Assembly: GCA_012515885.1 (NCBI GenBank)
Contig: JAAYXN010000111.1
Location: forward strand, 1-17,754
Direction of reading: 5' to 3'
Source of the DNA: Rhodococcus sp. (in: high G+C Gram-positive bacteria)
GTDB taxonomy: Bacteria; Actinomycetota; Actinomycetes; Mycobacteriales; Mycobacteriaceae
DNA length: 17,754 bases
Shown here: positions 1 to 7,563 of the stretch, piece after piece
Numbering within the stretch: the first letter of the stretch is position 1
Layout of the letters: each line of letters opens with the position of its first letter
Made by a program: the position numbers and the translations under genes
The notes under the pieces: generated by a model
Seen by the model: the letters and a program-made list of their open reading frames with translations, nothing else
Database searches by the model: none
Told to the model about the DNA's origin: nothing

Positions 1-1388
1 ACTGTCATGGCGTGACCGCCCGTGCGTCCGCGCGCGAGGATCGTGACCTTGTAGACGGGTTCGATGTCCGGCATCGCCCACGCGGCGAGAGTGTGCCCAC
101 CCTCGTGGTACGCGGTGATCTTCTTCTCGTGCTCGCTGATGATGCGGCTCTTGCGGCGCGGGCCACCCACCACACGGTCCACGGATTCTTCCAGGGGCGC
201 CTCGGTGATGAGGTTGCCGTTTTCGCGGGCCGTGAGAAGCGCAGCCTCGTTGATGACGTTGGCGAGATCGGCGCCAGACATGCCGACGGTGCGCTTAGCG
301 AGACCTTCCAGATCCACTTCGGGATCGATCGGCTTGCCCTGAGAGTGCACCTTCAAGATGGCGCGACGGCCAGCAAGGTCCGGCGCACCGACGGGGATCT
401 GCCGGTCAAAGCGGCCCGGACGCAGCAGCGCCGGGTCGAGGATGTCGGGGCGGTTGGTGGCTGCGATCAGGATGATGCCCTGACGGTCACCGAAGCCGTC
501 CATTTCCACGAGCAGCTGGTTGAGGGTCTGTTCACGTTCGTCGTGACCGCCGCCCAAACCGGCGCCGCGCTGACGGCCCACCGCGTCGATTTCGTCGACG
601 AAGATGATGCAGGGGCTGTTCTGCTTGGCCTGCTCAAATAGGTCGCGGACGCGGGAGGCACCGACACCGACGAACATTTCGACAAAGTCGGAACCGGAGA
701 TGGTGAAGAACGGAACCCCAGCCTCACCTGCGACGGCACGCGCCAGCAGGGTCTTACCGGTACCGGGAGGGCCGTAGAGCAGAACGCCCTTAGGGATCTT
801 GGCGCCAAGGGCCTGGTAGCGGGACGGGTTCTGCAGGAAGTCTTTGATTTCGTATAGCTCTTCGACAGCTTCGTCAGCACCGGCGACGTCCGCGAACGTC
901 GTCTTCGGCATGTCTTTAGACAGCTGCTTGGCCTTGGACTTACCGAAGCCCATGACGCCGCCGCGGCCACCGCCCTGCATGCGGCTCATGATGAAGAAGA
1001 AAATGGCGAGCACGATGACCATCGGCAGCACGAACAGCAGGATCGACGCGAACCAGCTGTCCTGGGTGACCGAGGTGTTGTAGCTATCTACCTCTGTGCC
1101 CGCGACCTTGTCGAACAGCTGCTCAGACGCTGCCGCGGGGTACTTCGCGAGGATTTCCTTGTTGCCCTCGGTGGCGTCATTGCCGTCCTTGAGCCACAGA
1201 CGAAGCTGCTGCTCACGGTCGTCGAACTGCGCCTTCTCGACGTTATCCGCGTCAATCTGCGCGATCGCGACGGACGTATCGACATTATGGAAGCCCCGTG
1301 TGTCGTTCCCGAAGTAGCTGAAGGCATAGATCACCAACAGGATGCCGAAAACGATCGCCAGGTTGCGGATCACTGTCTTACGGTTCAT
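1..1388 (-). CDS. ftsH: ATP-dependent zinc metalloprotease FtsH (C-terminal part outside window)
   Basis: Membrane-anchored AAA+ protease that degrades misfolded membrane proteins and some regulators. Translating the minus strand from the ATG at 1388 gives 462 residues. A first membrane helix follows MNRKTVIRN, then an extracytoplasmic domain of about 75 residues, and a second helix near residues 110-128 (SILLFVLPMVIVLAIFFFI). The AAA+ domain has Walker A GPPGTGKT, Walker B IIFVDEID, the FVGVGASRVRDLF pore region and the second region of homology (ATNRPDILDPALLRPGRFDR). The zinc motif HEGGH lies near the left edge (about base 80). The protease tail is cut off; related proteins are about 750-850 residues. 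The gene follows hpt on the same strand after a 246-bp gap, so it probably has its own promoter. The tilS-hpt-ftsH order is conserved in actinobacteria. Identification is very secure. Confidence 0.97.
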   Translation of the reverse strand, partial: MNRKTVIRNLAIVFGILLVIYAFSYFGNDTRGFHNVDTSVAIAQIDADNVEKAQFDDREQQLRLWLKDGNDATEGNKEILAKYPAAASEQLFDKVAGTEVDSYNTSVTQDSWFASILLFVLPMVIVLAIFFFIMSRMQGGGRGGVMGFGKSKAKQLSKDMPKTTFADVAGADEAVEELYEIKDFLQNPSRYQALGAKIPKGVLLYGPPGTGKTLLARAVAGEAGVPFFTISGSDFVEMFVGVGASRVRDLFEQAKQNSPCIIFVDEIDAVGRQRGAGLGGGHDEREQTLNQLLVEMDGFGDRQGIILIAATNRPDILDPALLRPGRFDRQIPVGAPDLAGRRAILKVHSQGKPIDPEVDLEGLAKRTVGMSGADLANVINEAALLTARENGNLITEAPLEESVDRVVGGPRRKSRIISEHEKKITAYHEGGHTLAAWAMPDIEPVYKVTILARGRTGGHAMT

Positions 1389-1564
1389 ACAGGTCGACCG
1401 AGGTGGCCGGTCCTTTCGGGGAGAGTGCGGGGCCTTCCAAACTGCATTTCTCGCTGCACGTGCCTGCCTGGGCAAGTGCTGCGATGAACGATCTGAACAA
1501 ACAAGCCGGACATACCAGGTTACCGCGGACCACCGACGTCGCGTTCAGGCAGCGGCCCACCTAG

Positions 1565-1600
1565 CCCTGGTGACACCATCCAGATGCCAGTTCACCAGGG
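1565..1600. repeat. Perfect 9-bp inverted repeat between hpt and ftsH
   Basis: CCCTGGTGA (1565-1573) and TCACCAGGG (1592-1600) are exact reverse complements separated by 18 bases. The repeat lies 35 bases beyond the hpt stop and about 180 bases upstream of the ftsH start. No T-run follows on the minus strand, so a classical intrinsic terminator is not obvious. It could be a weak terminator for hpt or an operator for ftsH. The rest of the 1389-1634 gap shows no convincing gene, and I could not assign a promoter for ftsH with confidence. Confidence 0.5.
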
Positions 1601-1634
1601 ATAACGCGCAACAAACGCGGATAGTTCCTGGCGA

Positions 1635-2216
1635 TTATTTTCCGCCGTAGACCTTGGGATCGAGCAGGCCAATGTAGGGCAGGTCGCGGTAGCGCTCCGC
1701 GTAGTCGAGCCCGTAGCCGACGACGAACTCGTTGGGGATGTCGAATCCGACGTGCGCAACCTCAATATCGACGTTGACCGCGTCCGGCTTGCGCAGCAAC
1801 GTGACCACGTCGAGCGAGGCGGGATTGCGGGTCGAGAGGTTGCGGATCAGCCACGACAGCGTCAGGCCCGAATCGATGATGTCTTCCACGATCAGCACGT
1901 GCCGACCGGCAATGTCCTTGTCGAGGTCTTTAAGGATGCGCACCACACCCGACGACGACGTCGACGAACCGTAGGAGCTGACCGCCATGAACTCGAGCTG
2001 CGACGGAATGGGCAGTGCGCGCGCGAAGTCGGTCATGAAGAAGATCGCGCCCTTGAGGACGCCCACCAGCAGCAGGCCGCCTTCTGGGCCGCCCTCCGGG
2101 TAGCGTCCGGCGATTTCCGCGGCGAGTTCGTCGATCCGCTCCCGAAGTTTGTCCTCGGAAATCAGCACCGATGCGATATCGCCTTCGTACACGCCTTCAC
2201 ACCCTTCGTTGGTCAT
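1635..2216 (-). CDS. hpt: Hypoxanthine(-guanine) phosphoribosyltransferase
   Basis: Cytoplasmic purine-salvage enzyme that joins hypoxanthine or guanine to PRPP to give IMP or GMP. The 193-residue product is normal length. It carries the PRPP-binding motif VLIVEDIIDSG (around residues 115-125), the SSYGSSTSSSGVVRILKDLD flexible-loop region, and the C-terminal GYGLDYAERYRDLPYIG signature that is nearly identical to mycobacterial Hpt. The ATG at 2216 has only a weak ribosome-binding site. A GTG at 2192, nine bases after GAAGGG, would start the protein at VYEGDIASVL and is a fair alternative. The gene starts 21 bp after the tilS stop, so the two are probably co-transcribed, as in other actinobacteria. 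Confidence 0.96.
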   Translation of the reverse strand: MTNEGCEGVYEGDIASVLISEDKLRERIDELAAEIAGRYPEGGPEGGLLLVGVLKGAIFFMTDFARALPIPSQLEFMAVSSYGSSTSSSGVVRILKDLDKDIAGRHVLIVEDIIDSGLTLSWLIRNLSTRNPASLDVVTLLRKPDAVNVDIEVAHVGFDIPNEFVVGYGLDYAERYRDLPYIGLLDPKVYGGK

Positions 2217-2227
2217 TTGGTCCGGCG

Positions 2228-2266
2228 CCTATCAAGATCAAGACCGGCCCCTATCAAGATCAAGAC
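2228..2266. repeat. Tandem duplication (17-bp identity, 22-bp period) at the tilS stop codon
   Basis: CCTATCAAGATCAAGAC occurs at 2228-2244 and again at 2250-2266. Read on the minus strand, the upstream copy encodes LDLDRG at the TilS C-terminus. The second copy is met in a different frame and supplies the TGA at 2240-2238. The TilS tail and the short tilS-hpt spacer therefore appear to have been made by a recent local duplication. Confidence 0.85.
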
Positions 2267-3302
2267 TTAGCCTGCCATGTTCCCTAGTCACGACCAACCT
2301 CGCCTCGGCTGATCCGCCGCCGACCGCGACGGCGCCTTGGCCGCGCCAGTTTCCGACGAGGTCGTCGAGGGCCCGTAACTGTTTGTCTGTCAACGCTGTT
2401 ACGCCGTGGCTGCGTAGCCACATCCGTAGGGCGCGGCGCCGAACCGGCGGTGCCGCGGGCTTAAGTGTGTCGATATTGACACTTTTAGTGCCCGCCGTCG
2501 CGGCGGTGCCGCTGAGTGTTGTCGCGGCGGTGCCGCTGAGTGTTGTCGCGGCGGTGCCGCTGAGTGTTGTCGCGGCGGCGTCGAGGGCTTGGGTGAGCAC
2601 TTCGTCGGCGAGCGCGTCGAGGACGGCACCGTCTTCACGGAGTTGGGTGGCGGTGCGCGCGAGGGCTGGGGCTACGCCGCCGCCGAGGACCTCGTCGAGC
2701 AGTGGCAGCACCTCGCTGCGCAGACGTACGCGGGTGAAGTCGGGGTTGCTGTTGTGTGGGTCTTCGTACGCCAGCACGCCCAGGTCAATGCAGGCTTGTC
2801 GGGTCACGGACCTGCGCACACCCAGCAGGGGCCGCCCCCACGGCTCATCCCACGCGCACATCCCCTGGATGGAACGTCCCCCTGAACCTCGCGCCAGACC
2901 CAACAGCACTGTTTCTGCCTGGTCATCGAGGGTGTGCCCTAACAGGACTGGGCGACGCATTCGGGCCGCGTCGAGGGCGTCGTAGCGGGCGCGGCGGGCG
3001 GCCGCTTCCATCCCGCCGGGCCCGTACACGTCTACCTGAACGACCTGCGCGGACGCGGCGCCCAGGGCCAGCGCCTTCTCACAGGCAGCGTGGGCGACCT
3101 CCCCCGAACCTGTCTGCAACTGGTGGTCGATGACGACCGCGTCCACGACGTCCGCCTCAGCAGCTACTGCGGCCGTCAACGCCAGCGAATCGGCGCCGCC
3201 CGAGAGCGCCACCACCACCGAACCTGCCGGGTGAAAGGCCGTCAACCAGGCACGCACGGCGTGACGAAGCTCAAGGATCGCCCGGGTTTGCGGTAACTGC
3301 AC
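2238..3302 (-). CDS. tilS: tRNA(Ile)-lysidine synthase TilS
   Basis: Converts cytidine 34 of the CAU anticodon of tRNA-Ile2 to lysidine, using lysine and ATP. The ATP-pyrophosphatase P-loop SGGADSLAL lies near residues 34-42, followed by VVIDHQLQ and the GHTLDDQAETVLLGLARGSGG signature region near residue 125. I chose the GTG at 3302. It lies 2 bp after the stop of the upstream metalloprotease and gives 354 residues beginning VQLPQTRAIL. The open frame continues to 3383, but that part overlaps the upstream gene and has no family resemblance. Three identical 24-bp repeats insert repeated TLSGTAAT octapeptides in the linker after the catalytic half. The C-terminal tRNA-binding part (LRMWLRSHGVTALTDKQLRAL) is intact. 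The gene is likely in an operon with dacB, the metalloprotease and hpt. Confidence 0.94.
   Translation of the reverse strand: MQLPQTRAILELRHAVRAWLTAFHPAGSVVVALSGGADSLALTAAVAAEADVVDAVVIDHQLQTGSGEVAHAACEKALALGAASAQVVQVDVYGPGGMEAAARRARYDALDAARMRRPVLLGHTLDDQAETVLLGLARGSGGRSIQGMCAWDEPWGRPLLGVRRSVTRQACIDLGVLAYEDPHNSNPDFTRVRLRSEVLPLLDEVLGGGVAPALARTATQLREDGAVLDALADEVLTQALDAAATTLSGTAATTLSGTAATTLSGTAATAGTKSVNIDTLKPAAPPVRRRALRMWLRSHGVTALTDKQLRALDDLVGNWRGQGAVAVGGGSAEARLVVTREHGRLSLDLDRGRS
2497..2580. repeat. 24-bp tandem repeat, three identical copies plus a half copy, inside tilS
   Basis: Exact 24-bp units lie at 2497-2520, 2521-2544 and 2545-2568, each starting GTCGCGGCGGTGCCGCTGAG. A partial unit of about 11 bases follows at 2569. 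The period is a multiple of three, so the frame is kept and each unit adds eight residues (TLSGTAAT, circularly permuted). Perfect identity between copies, including third codon positions, points to recent slippage or recombination. Confidence 0.95.
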
Positions 3303-3304
3303 GA

Positions 3305-4372
3305 TCAGCCCAACACTCGCTGCACCCACGCCTGCGGCTGATCGATTTCCGCCAGCAACGGCAGTGTCTCGGGGCCCGTCCACACCTGGTTGAACTGCTC
3401 CATCCCCACCTCGTCGATGACGGCTTCAACAAACGCTTTGCCGCGCACGTACTGCGCCATTTTGGCGTCCATGCCGAGCAGTGCGCGAATGAGCCGCTGC
3501 ACCGGGTTATTGGCGCTGCGTCGACGCGAATCGAATGCCGACCGGATACGTGTCACCGACGGCACGACAGCGGGACCGACCGCATCCATCACGTAGTCCG
3601 CGTGGCCTTCGAGAAGTGTGCCCAACACGAGGAGGTTGTCGAGCGCATCGCGCTGCGCGGGCGGTTGAGTAGCGCGCAGCAGCCCGACGAGGCCGCCGAT
3701 CTCCGCAGAATCTGACCCCGCGCGCTCGGCCCCGTTATTGCCGCGCACGGCGTCGACGAGTCGGGTGGCTACGTCCAGGATCGGTTCGTCTGTGCTCTCA
3801 CCCAGAATCCCCACCATCTGCTGCATGTACCCCGCCAACCAGGGTGTCGAAGAAAACTGGACGCGGTGCGTTACCTCGTGCAAACACACCCAAAGCCGAA
3901 AGTCGCTGGGCGGCACCTTCAATGCCCGCTCCGCCGCCACGATATTGGGGGCAACCAGCAGCAACGTCCCATCGTCGGTAAACGGATCGTATTGCCCCAA
4001 GATCGCCGACGACAGGTATGCAAGCATCACCCCGGCCTGCAGACCCGCAGGTTTGCCGACGATGAAACCGGTGTCTCCGCTTTCCGCACCGGTCAACTGC
4101 GCCATCGAATCAGCGGCGGCTTCAATCCACCCCGCCCGGTCCAGGACGAGTGCGTCCGGGATCGCGAGACCGTCAGCCAGACCGGTCACCTCACGCACCG
4201 GCCCCTCCGCGCGACGCGACGCCTCCGCGAGTTCGCTGGCCACCATCTCCGCCGTGTAGCGGCTCATCGCAGGACCACTTCGTGCCAGCCGCACACCGAC
4301 CTTCGTAGCGAGAGGCCAATCCACCACGCCACCAAACTTCGACTCGGACGTCATCCGTTCAGTTTTACTCAT
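3305..4372 (-). CDS. Zinc-dependent metalloprotease-like protein, DUF2342 / 'F420 biosynthesis-associated' family
   Basis: A 355-residue protein with the zinc motif HEVTH at residues 165-169 and a conserved downstream segment LLEGHADYVMDAVG that can supply a further ligand. It matches the actinobacterial family with the automatic names 'zinc-dependent metalloprotease' and 'coenzyme F420 biosynthesis associated protein' (the Rv3626c type in M. tuberculosis). The name reflects co-occurrence; I know of no demonstrated substrate. There is no signal peptide, so the protein is probably cytoplasmic. It lies between dacB and tilS, as in mycobacteria, with a 67-bp gap from dacB and a 2-bp gap to tilS. 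A tandem duplication covers the ATG at 4372. The alternative in-frame ATG at 4354 would remove six residues. Neither start has a strong Shine-Dalgarno sequence. Confidence 0.88.
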   Translation of the reverse strand: MSKTERMTSESKFGGVVDWPLATKVGVRLARSGPAMSRYTAEMVASELAEASRRAEGPVREVTGLADGLAIPDALVLDRAGWIEAAADSMAQLTGAESGDTGFIVGKPAGLQAGVMLAYLSSAILGQYDPFTDDGTLLLVAPNIVAAERALKVPPSDFRLWVCLHEVTHRVQFSSTPWLAGYMQQMVGILGESTDEPILDVATRLVDAVRGNNGAERAGSDSAEIGGLVGLLRATQPPAQRDALDNLLVLGTLLEGHADYVMDAVGPAVVPSVTRIRSAFDSRRRSANNPVQRLIRALLGMDAKMAQYVRGKAFVEAVIDEVGMEQFNQVWTGPETLPLLAEIDQPQAWVQRVLG

Positions 4373-4412
4373 GTGCGACCCGCACGGCTTTACTCATGTG
4401 CGACCCGCACGG
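4364..4412. repeat. Tandem duplication of 24 bp (period 25) over the metalloprotease start codon
   Basis: The 24-bp segment at 4364-4387 (beginning TTTACTCATGTGCGACCCGC) recurs exactly at 4389-4412. On the minus strand each copy contains GTGCGGGTCGCAC followed by ATGAGTAAA. The downstream copy provides the metalloprotease start. The upstream copy opens a 10-codon frame that ends in TAA just past the real start. GTGCGGGTCGCAC is itself a short inverted repeat (GTGCG/CGCAC). Confidence 0.9.
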
Positions 4413-4439
4413 TATTGCCGATCTGAGGCCGGAAGTCAC

Positions 4440-5831
4440 TCACACGCACCCGCACGTGCGCAGCGACGCCGCCAACGCATCGAGCGCGGGCCGAGCCAGA
4501 TGAGGCGGGGTGCCGTTGGAAAGAAACGCGAAGGTCAGCACCTGCCCGCTTTGCGTCACGACATATCCCGAGAGCCCACTGGCGTCCGAGAGCGTCCCGG
4601 TCTTGGCACGCACCCACCCCGCGGCAGCTCGATCTCCACCGCCGTAGCGGGCGGACAGGCTGCCCGTTGCGCCCGCAACAGGCAGGTAGTCCAGCAGGGG
4701 CCGCAGTTCGGTGCGCTCGCCGACGGACGCGGCAAGCAGGATCTGATCGAGCAGGCGCGGCGTCACTCGGTCGTCGATTGATAGCCCACTGGCATCACGC
4801 ATGACCAGGCCGTTCATGTCGAACCCGGCAGAATAGAGGGCCTGCCCGATCGCCGAGGTTGCGCCGTCAAACGATGCGCTGGCACCGGCGTTAATCGCGA
4901 TTTCCCTGCCGATCGCTTCGGCCAACACGTTGTCTGAGTGCTCCATCATTTGCCGAAGACGATCACGCAGCGGGGCGGACTGCACCTGCGCGACGACGGC
5001 CGCGTCCGCTGGGGCAGCGCCCAGCGCCACCGTCGCTGGATCAAGACCCAGCGCGGACGCGAGGACTCGTCCCGCATCCAGGGCGGGTTCGGCGCTGCGC
5101 GGAGACTCGTCGCGGTGCGCATCAAACCGCCCGCCATCGATCATGACCGGTTCGGTGGGAGTGATGTATCCGGCACCGATGTCGTCCGGGAACCATCCGT
5201 CTGCCATGTTCGGGCCGCTGTAGATGCTCGTGTCCACGAGAATTCGGGTCGCGGACACCCCACTGCTTTTGACCTGCTCAACAAGGTCACCGATCCGAGC
5301 CGCGCCCGGGTAGTAGCCGCCGTCCGGCATAGCAGTCAGGGCCGGATCGCCCGCAGCAACCAACACCAGTTCACTGTTTGAGCCCTCCACCACCCTCGTG
5401 GTGAGCCGCTGATCGAGCGGGACCGTCAAAAGTGCGGCCGCAGCAGTGAGAACCTTCGTGGTCGACGCTGGAAGCCGGGCAATATCGGCGCCCACGTTCC
5501 ACAGTTCCTGCCCGGTCTCAGCATCGCTGACAACACCACTGAACTGACCAAGGTCCGGATTAGCTGCCGCTGCCGCGAGCACCGCACCCAGCCCAGCCCC
5601 CGTCGGCTCCACCGCCTCGTCAGGGAGTGGAACGATCAGCGGCGCCGCCGTCACCCAATCCGGTTCCGCCGCTGCCTCCACAGAAGCTGCTTCCGCTGCT
5701 CCGCGGCTACGGTCGACAATGATCACCGACGCGGCGACCACCGCAGCCAACGCGATGAGTGTGATGATCAACGCCCGAATATTGCGGCGCTGCTGTTCTT
5801 CGAGCGTGCCGACCTTCGTGCCGTCAGTCAA
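4440..5831 (-). CDS. dacB: D-alanyl-D-alanine carboxypeptidase/endopeptidase, PBP4 (peptidase S13) family
   Basis: Cell-envelope penicillin-binding protein that removes terminal D-Ala from, or opens cross-links in, peptidoglycan. The three serine-enzyme motifs are present in order: STTK (near residue 125, in LPASTTKVLTAA), SDN (MEHSDNVLAEAIG) and KTGT (VRAKTGTLSDASGLSGYV). A single uncleaved-type membrane helix near residues 18-39 (IRALIITLIALAAVVAASVI) anchors the protein with its catalytic domain outside. I chose the TTG at 5831 because the purine-rich GGAGAGGGAGAGG lies directly upstream; this gives 463 residues. An in-frame ATG at 5864 would add 11 residues but has a weaker site. The gene is divergent from ppa, as in M. 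tuberculosis (Rv3627c/Rv3628), and heads a probable operon with the metalloprotease, tilS and hpt. Confidence 0.93.
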   Translation of the reverse strand: MTDGTKVGTLEEQQRRNIRALIITLIALAAVVAASVIIVDRSRGAAEAASVEAAAEPDWVTAAPLIVPLPDEAVEPTGAGLGAVLAAAAANPDLGQFSGVVSDAETGQELWNVGADIARLPASTTKVLTAAAALLTVPLDQRLTTRVVEGSNSELVLVAAGDPALTAMPDGGYYPGAARIGDLVEQVKSSGVSATRILVDTSIYSGPNMADGWFPDDIGAGYITPTEPVMIDGGRFDAHRDESPRSAEPALDAGRVLASALGLDPATVALGAAPADAAVVAQVQSAPLRDRLRQMMEHSDNVLAEAIGREIAINAGASASFDGATSAIGQALYSAGFDMNGLVMRDASGLSIDDRVTPRLLDQILLAASVGERTELRPLLDYLPVAGATGSLSARYGGGDRAAAGWVRAKTGTLSDASGLSGYVVTQSGQVLTFAFLSNGTPPHLARPALDALAASLRTCGCV

Positions 5832-5833
5832 CG

Positions 5834-5846
5834 CCTCTCCCTCTCC
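5834..5846 (-). promoter_or_regulatory. Strong Shine-Dalgarno that favours a TTG start for dacB
   Basis: On the minus strand the 13 bases GGAGAGGGAGAGG end two bases before the TTG at 5831. The first GGAGAGG half is well spaced for initiation there. The ATG at 5864 has only GGGA at a loose distance. The element also lies inside the longer reading frame, where it would encode Gly-Glu-Gly-Glu, so this is a judgement and not proof. Confidence 0.55.
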
Positions 5847-5965
5847 GTAGCCGCCCCGCCCCATCGTGGTGTTCCCAGTGACACCACTGTGCGGCCTCCC
5901 AGCCTAATCGGATGACGGTATCCTTCCCGACGAAATCATTACCGATACGACAGCGAGGAAACGGC

Positions 5966-6454
5966 GTGGAGTTCGACGTCACCATCGAGATCCCTAAGGG
6001 ACAGCGCAACAAGTACGAAGTTGACCACGAGACGGGTCGCGTCAAGCTGGACCGCTACCTCTACACCGCGTTCGGTTACCCCGCGGACTACGGCTACATC
6101 GAGAACACTCTTGGTGAAGACGGCGATCCGCTGGACGCCATGGTGCTTCTGCCCGAGTCGGTGTACCCGGGTGTCATCGTCGAGGCACGTCCGGTCGGCA
6201 TGTTCAAGATGGTCGACGAGGCAGGCGGCGACGACAAGGTGCTGTGTGTTCCGGCCGGTGACCCTCGTTGGGATCACGTGCAGGACATCAGCGATGTGTC
6301 GCAGTTCGAGCTGGATGCGATCAAGCACTTCTTCGTCCACTACAAGGACTTGGAGCCGAACAAGCACGTCACCGGCGCTGACTGGGTGGGTAAGGCCGAG
6401 GCCGACAAGGTCATTACCGAGGCGTTCGAGCGTCTGAAGACGCAGGGCCACTGA
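5966..6454 (+). CDS. ppa: Inorganic pyrophosphatase (family I, soluble)
   Basis: Hydrolyses pyrophosphate to two phosphates with Mg2+, pulling biosynthetic reactions forward. The protein matches mycobacterial Ppa almost line for line: EIPKGQRNKYEVDHETGRV, the metal-binding signature DGDPLDAMVL (family pattern DxDPxD), and GDPRWDHVQDI followed by ELDAIKHFFVHYKDLEP. The GTG at 5966 is preceded six bases upstream by GAGGA and gives exactly 162 residues, the same length I recall for the M. tuberculosis enzyme. The frame is open back to 5912, but those 18 codons lie upstream of the ribosome-binding site. The gene is divergent from dacB, with about 134 bp between starts, and is followed by a strong hairpin. 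Confidence 0.97.
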   Translation: MEFDVTIEIPKGQRNKYEVDHETGRVKLDRYLYTAFGYPADYGYIENTLGEDGDPLDAMVLLPESVYPGVIVEARPVGMFKMVDEAGGDDKVLCVPAGDPRWDHVQDISDVSQFELDAIKHFFVHYKDLEPNKHVTGADWVGKAEADKVITEAFERLKTQGH

Positions 6455-6530
6455 CCTCTTGAGACCACTAGCCTCTTGATCTGTAGTCCGAGGTTGGAGC
6501 GGTCGAAGGTTGCAGCAGCCTAGGCTTACG

Positions 6531-6569
6531 CGAAAGCCGCTGCCAGTTCTGAACTGGCAGCGGCTTTCG
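6531..6569 (+). terminator. Strong hairpin terminator between ppa and the crotonase gene
   Basis: An 18-bp perfect stem (arms 6531-6548 and 6552-6569, beginning CGAAAGCCGCTGCCAGTT) has a 3-base CTG loop. It lies 76 bases after the ppa stop and 28 bases before the end of the convergent crotonase gene, so it can serve both. There is almost no T-run, which is common for actinobacterial terminators. Confidence 0.85.
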
Positions 6570-6597
6570 TATAGGTGACGGGGTTGGGCACCCGGAG

Positions 6598-7446
6598 TTA
6601 GGCGCCCTTGAACTGCGGATCACGCTTTTGGAAGACAGCCGTGATTGCTTCGGTCAGGTCTTCGGAAGGCAGGAAGGCTGCGTTCCAGGCAGCGACGTAG
6701 CGCAGGCTGTCGTCCACTGCCGCGGACCGGGAATGATCGAGTACGTCTTTAATGCCCTGAACTACTAGTGGCGGGTTTGCAGCGATCTCTTTGGCGGTCT
6801 CGTGGGCGGCTGCGAGTACCGCGTCCGCATCGTCGAACACGTCATTGACCAGACCGATCTTCTCGGCGCGCGCGGCGTCAATGTCTTTGCCGGTCAGTGC
6901 GAGTTCACGCAGGTGTCCGTCACCAATGATCGCGGGTAGCCGGGCGAAGCTGCCCATGTCGGCGACAATCGCGACTTTGACTTCACGAATACTGAACTTG
7001 GCATCCGCGCTGGCGTAGCGAACGTCTGCAGCGCTGATGAGGTCCACGCCGCCGCCGATGCACCAACCCTGGATTGCGGCGATCACCGGCTTGCGGCAGT
7101 CGGCGACAGCGTTGATGCCCGACTGCATGCGCTTGATGAGGCCGTGGAATTCGGTGCGCGGTCCAGCCTGCGCCTTGTCCGCGAGGACAGGGCCCATGTC
7201 CCCTGCCATGGCGGGCAGGTCCAGTCCGTACGAGAAGTTCTTGCCGCTGCCTGCGAGAACAATCGCCCGCACCTGGGGGTTGTTGTCGAGGTCGGCGAAG
7301 ACGAGCGGCAGTTCGCGCCAGAAGTCCGGGCCCATGGCGTTGCCTTTACCGGGGCCGATCAGCGTCACCTGCGCGACGTCTCCGACCTGCTCAACGGTGA
7401 ATGCGTTGTACTGCGGGTGCGCGGACTGCGGCGTCTCTTCAGTCAT
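6598..7446 (-). CDS. Crotonase-family enzyme, probable delta(3,5)-delta(2,4)-dienoyl-CoA isomerase
   Basis: Acyl-CoA processing enzyme of 282 residues. The crotonase oxyanion-hole segments GSGKNFSYGLDL (about 66-77) and AAIQGWCIGGGVDLISAADV (about 123-142) are clear. Three acidic residues match the rat ECH1 dienoyl-CoA isomerase catalytic set in identity and spacing: D135 in GGGVDL, E155 in IREVKVAI and D163 in VADMG. This favours isomerisation of odd-numbered double bonds over simple hydration. The ATG at 7446 directly follows CAGGGA, too close for a Shine-Dalgarno. TACCCT six bases before the ATG could be the -10 of a leaderless transcript. The frame runs open to 7890, but that part is not homologous to the family. 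The gene is convergent with ppa and divergent from the ybaK-like gene. Confidence 0.88.
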   Translation of the reverse strand: MTEETPQSAHPQYNAFTVEQVGDVAQVTLIGPGKGNAMGPDFWRELPLVFADLDNNPQVRAIVLAGSGKNFSYGLDLPAMAGDMGPVLADKAQAGPRTEFHGLIKRMQSGINAVADCRKPVIAAIQGWCIGGGVDLISAADVRYASADAKFSIREVKVAIVADMGSFARLPAIIGDGHLRELALTGKDIDAARAEKIGLVNDVFDDADAVLAAAHETAKEIAANPPLVVQGIKDVLDHSRSAAVDDSLRYVAAWNAAFLPSEDLTEAITAVFQKRDPQFKGA

Positions 7447-7551
7447 TCCCTGAGGGTAACAACTCGCCGCCGCACGCGTCGTATACCCATGTCTTGCGTC
7501 CTGTCGTCTTCCTACTGGCGAGTTCGGCAAGCACGTTCGCCTCGACGCTCC

Positions 7552-7557
7552 TACCCT
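7552..7557 (+). promoter_or_regulatory. Putative -10 box for a leaderless ybaK-like mRNA
   Basis: TACCCT fits the actinobacterial TANNNT -10 pattern and ends six bases before the A of the ATG at 7564, so transcription would start at or near the start codon. No Shine-Dalgarno is visible before this ATG. No clear -35 was found. Confidence 0.45.
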
Positions 7558-7563
7558 GGTTTT

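Noticed and set aside
12..641. Long plus-strand open frame antisense to ftsH
   Set aside because: It mirrors the FtsH AAA+ coding frame in a high-GC genome; its translation shows no family resemblance, whereas the minus strand encodes unmistakable FtsH motifs.
3303..3383. N-terminal extension of tilS
   Set aside because: It overlaps the end of the metalloprotease gene and has no TilS similarity; the GTG at 3302 gives a normal N-terminus.
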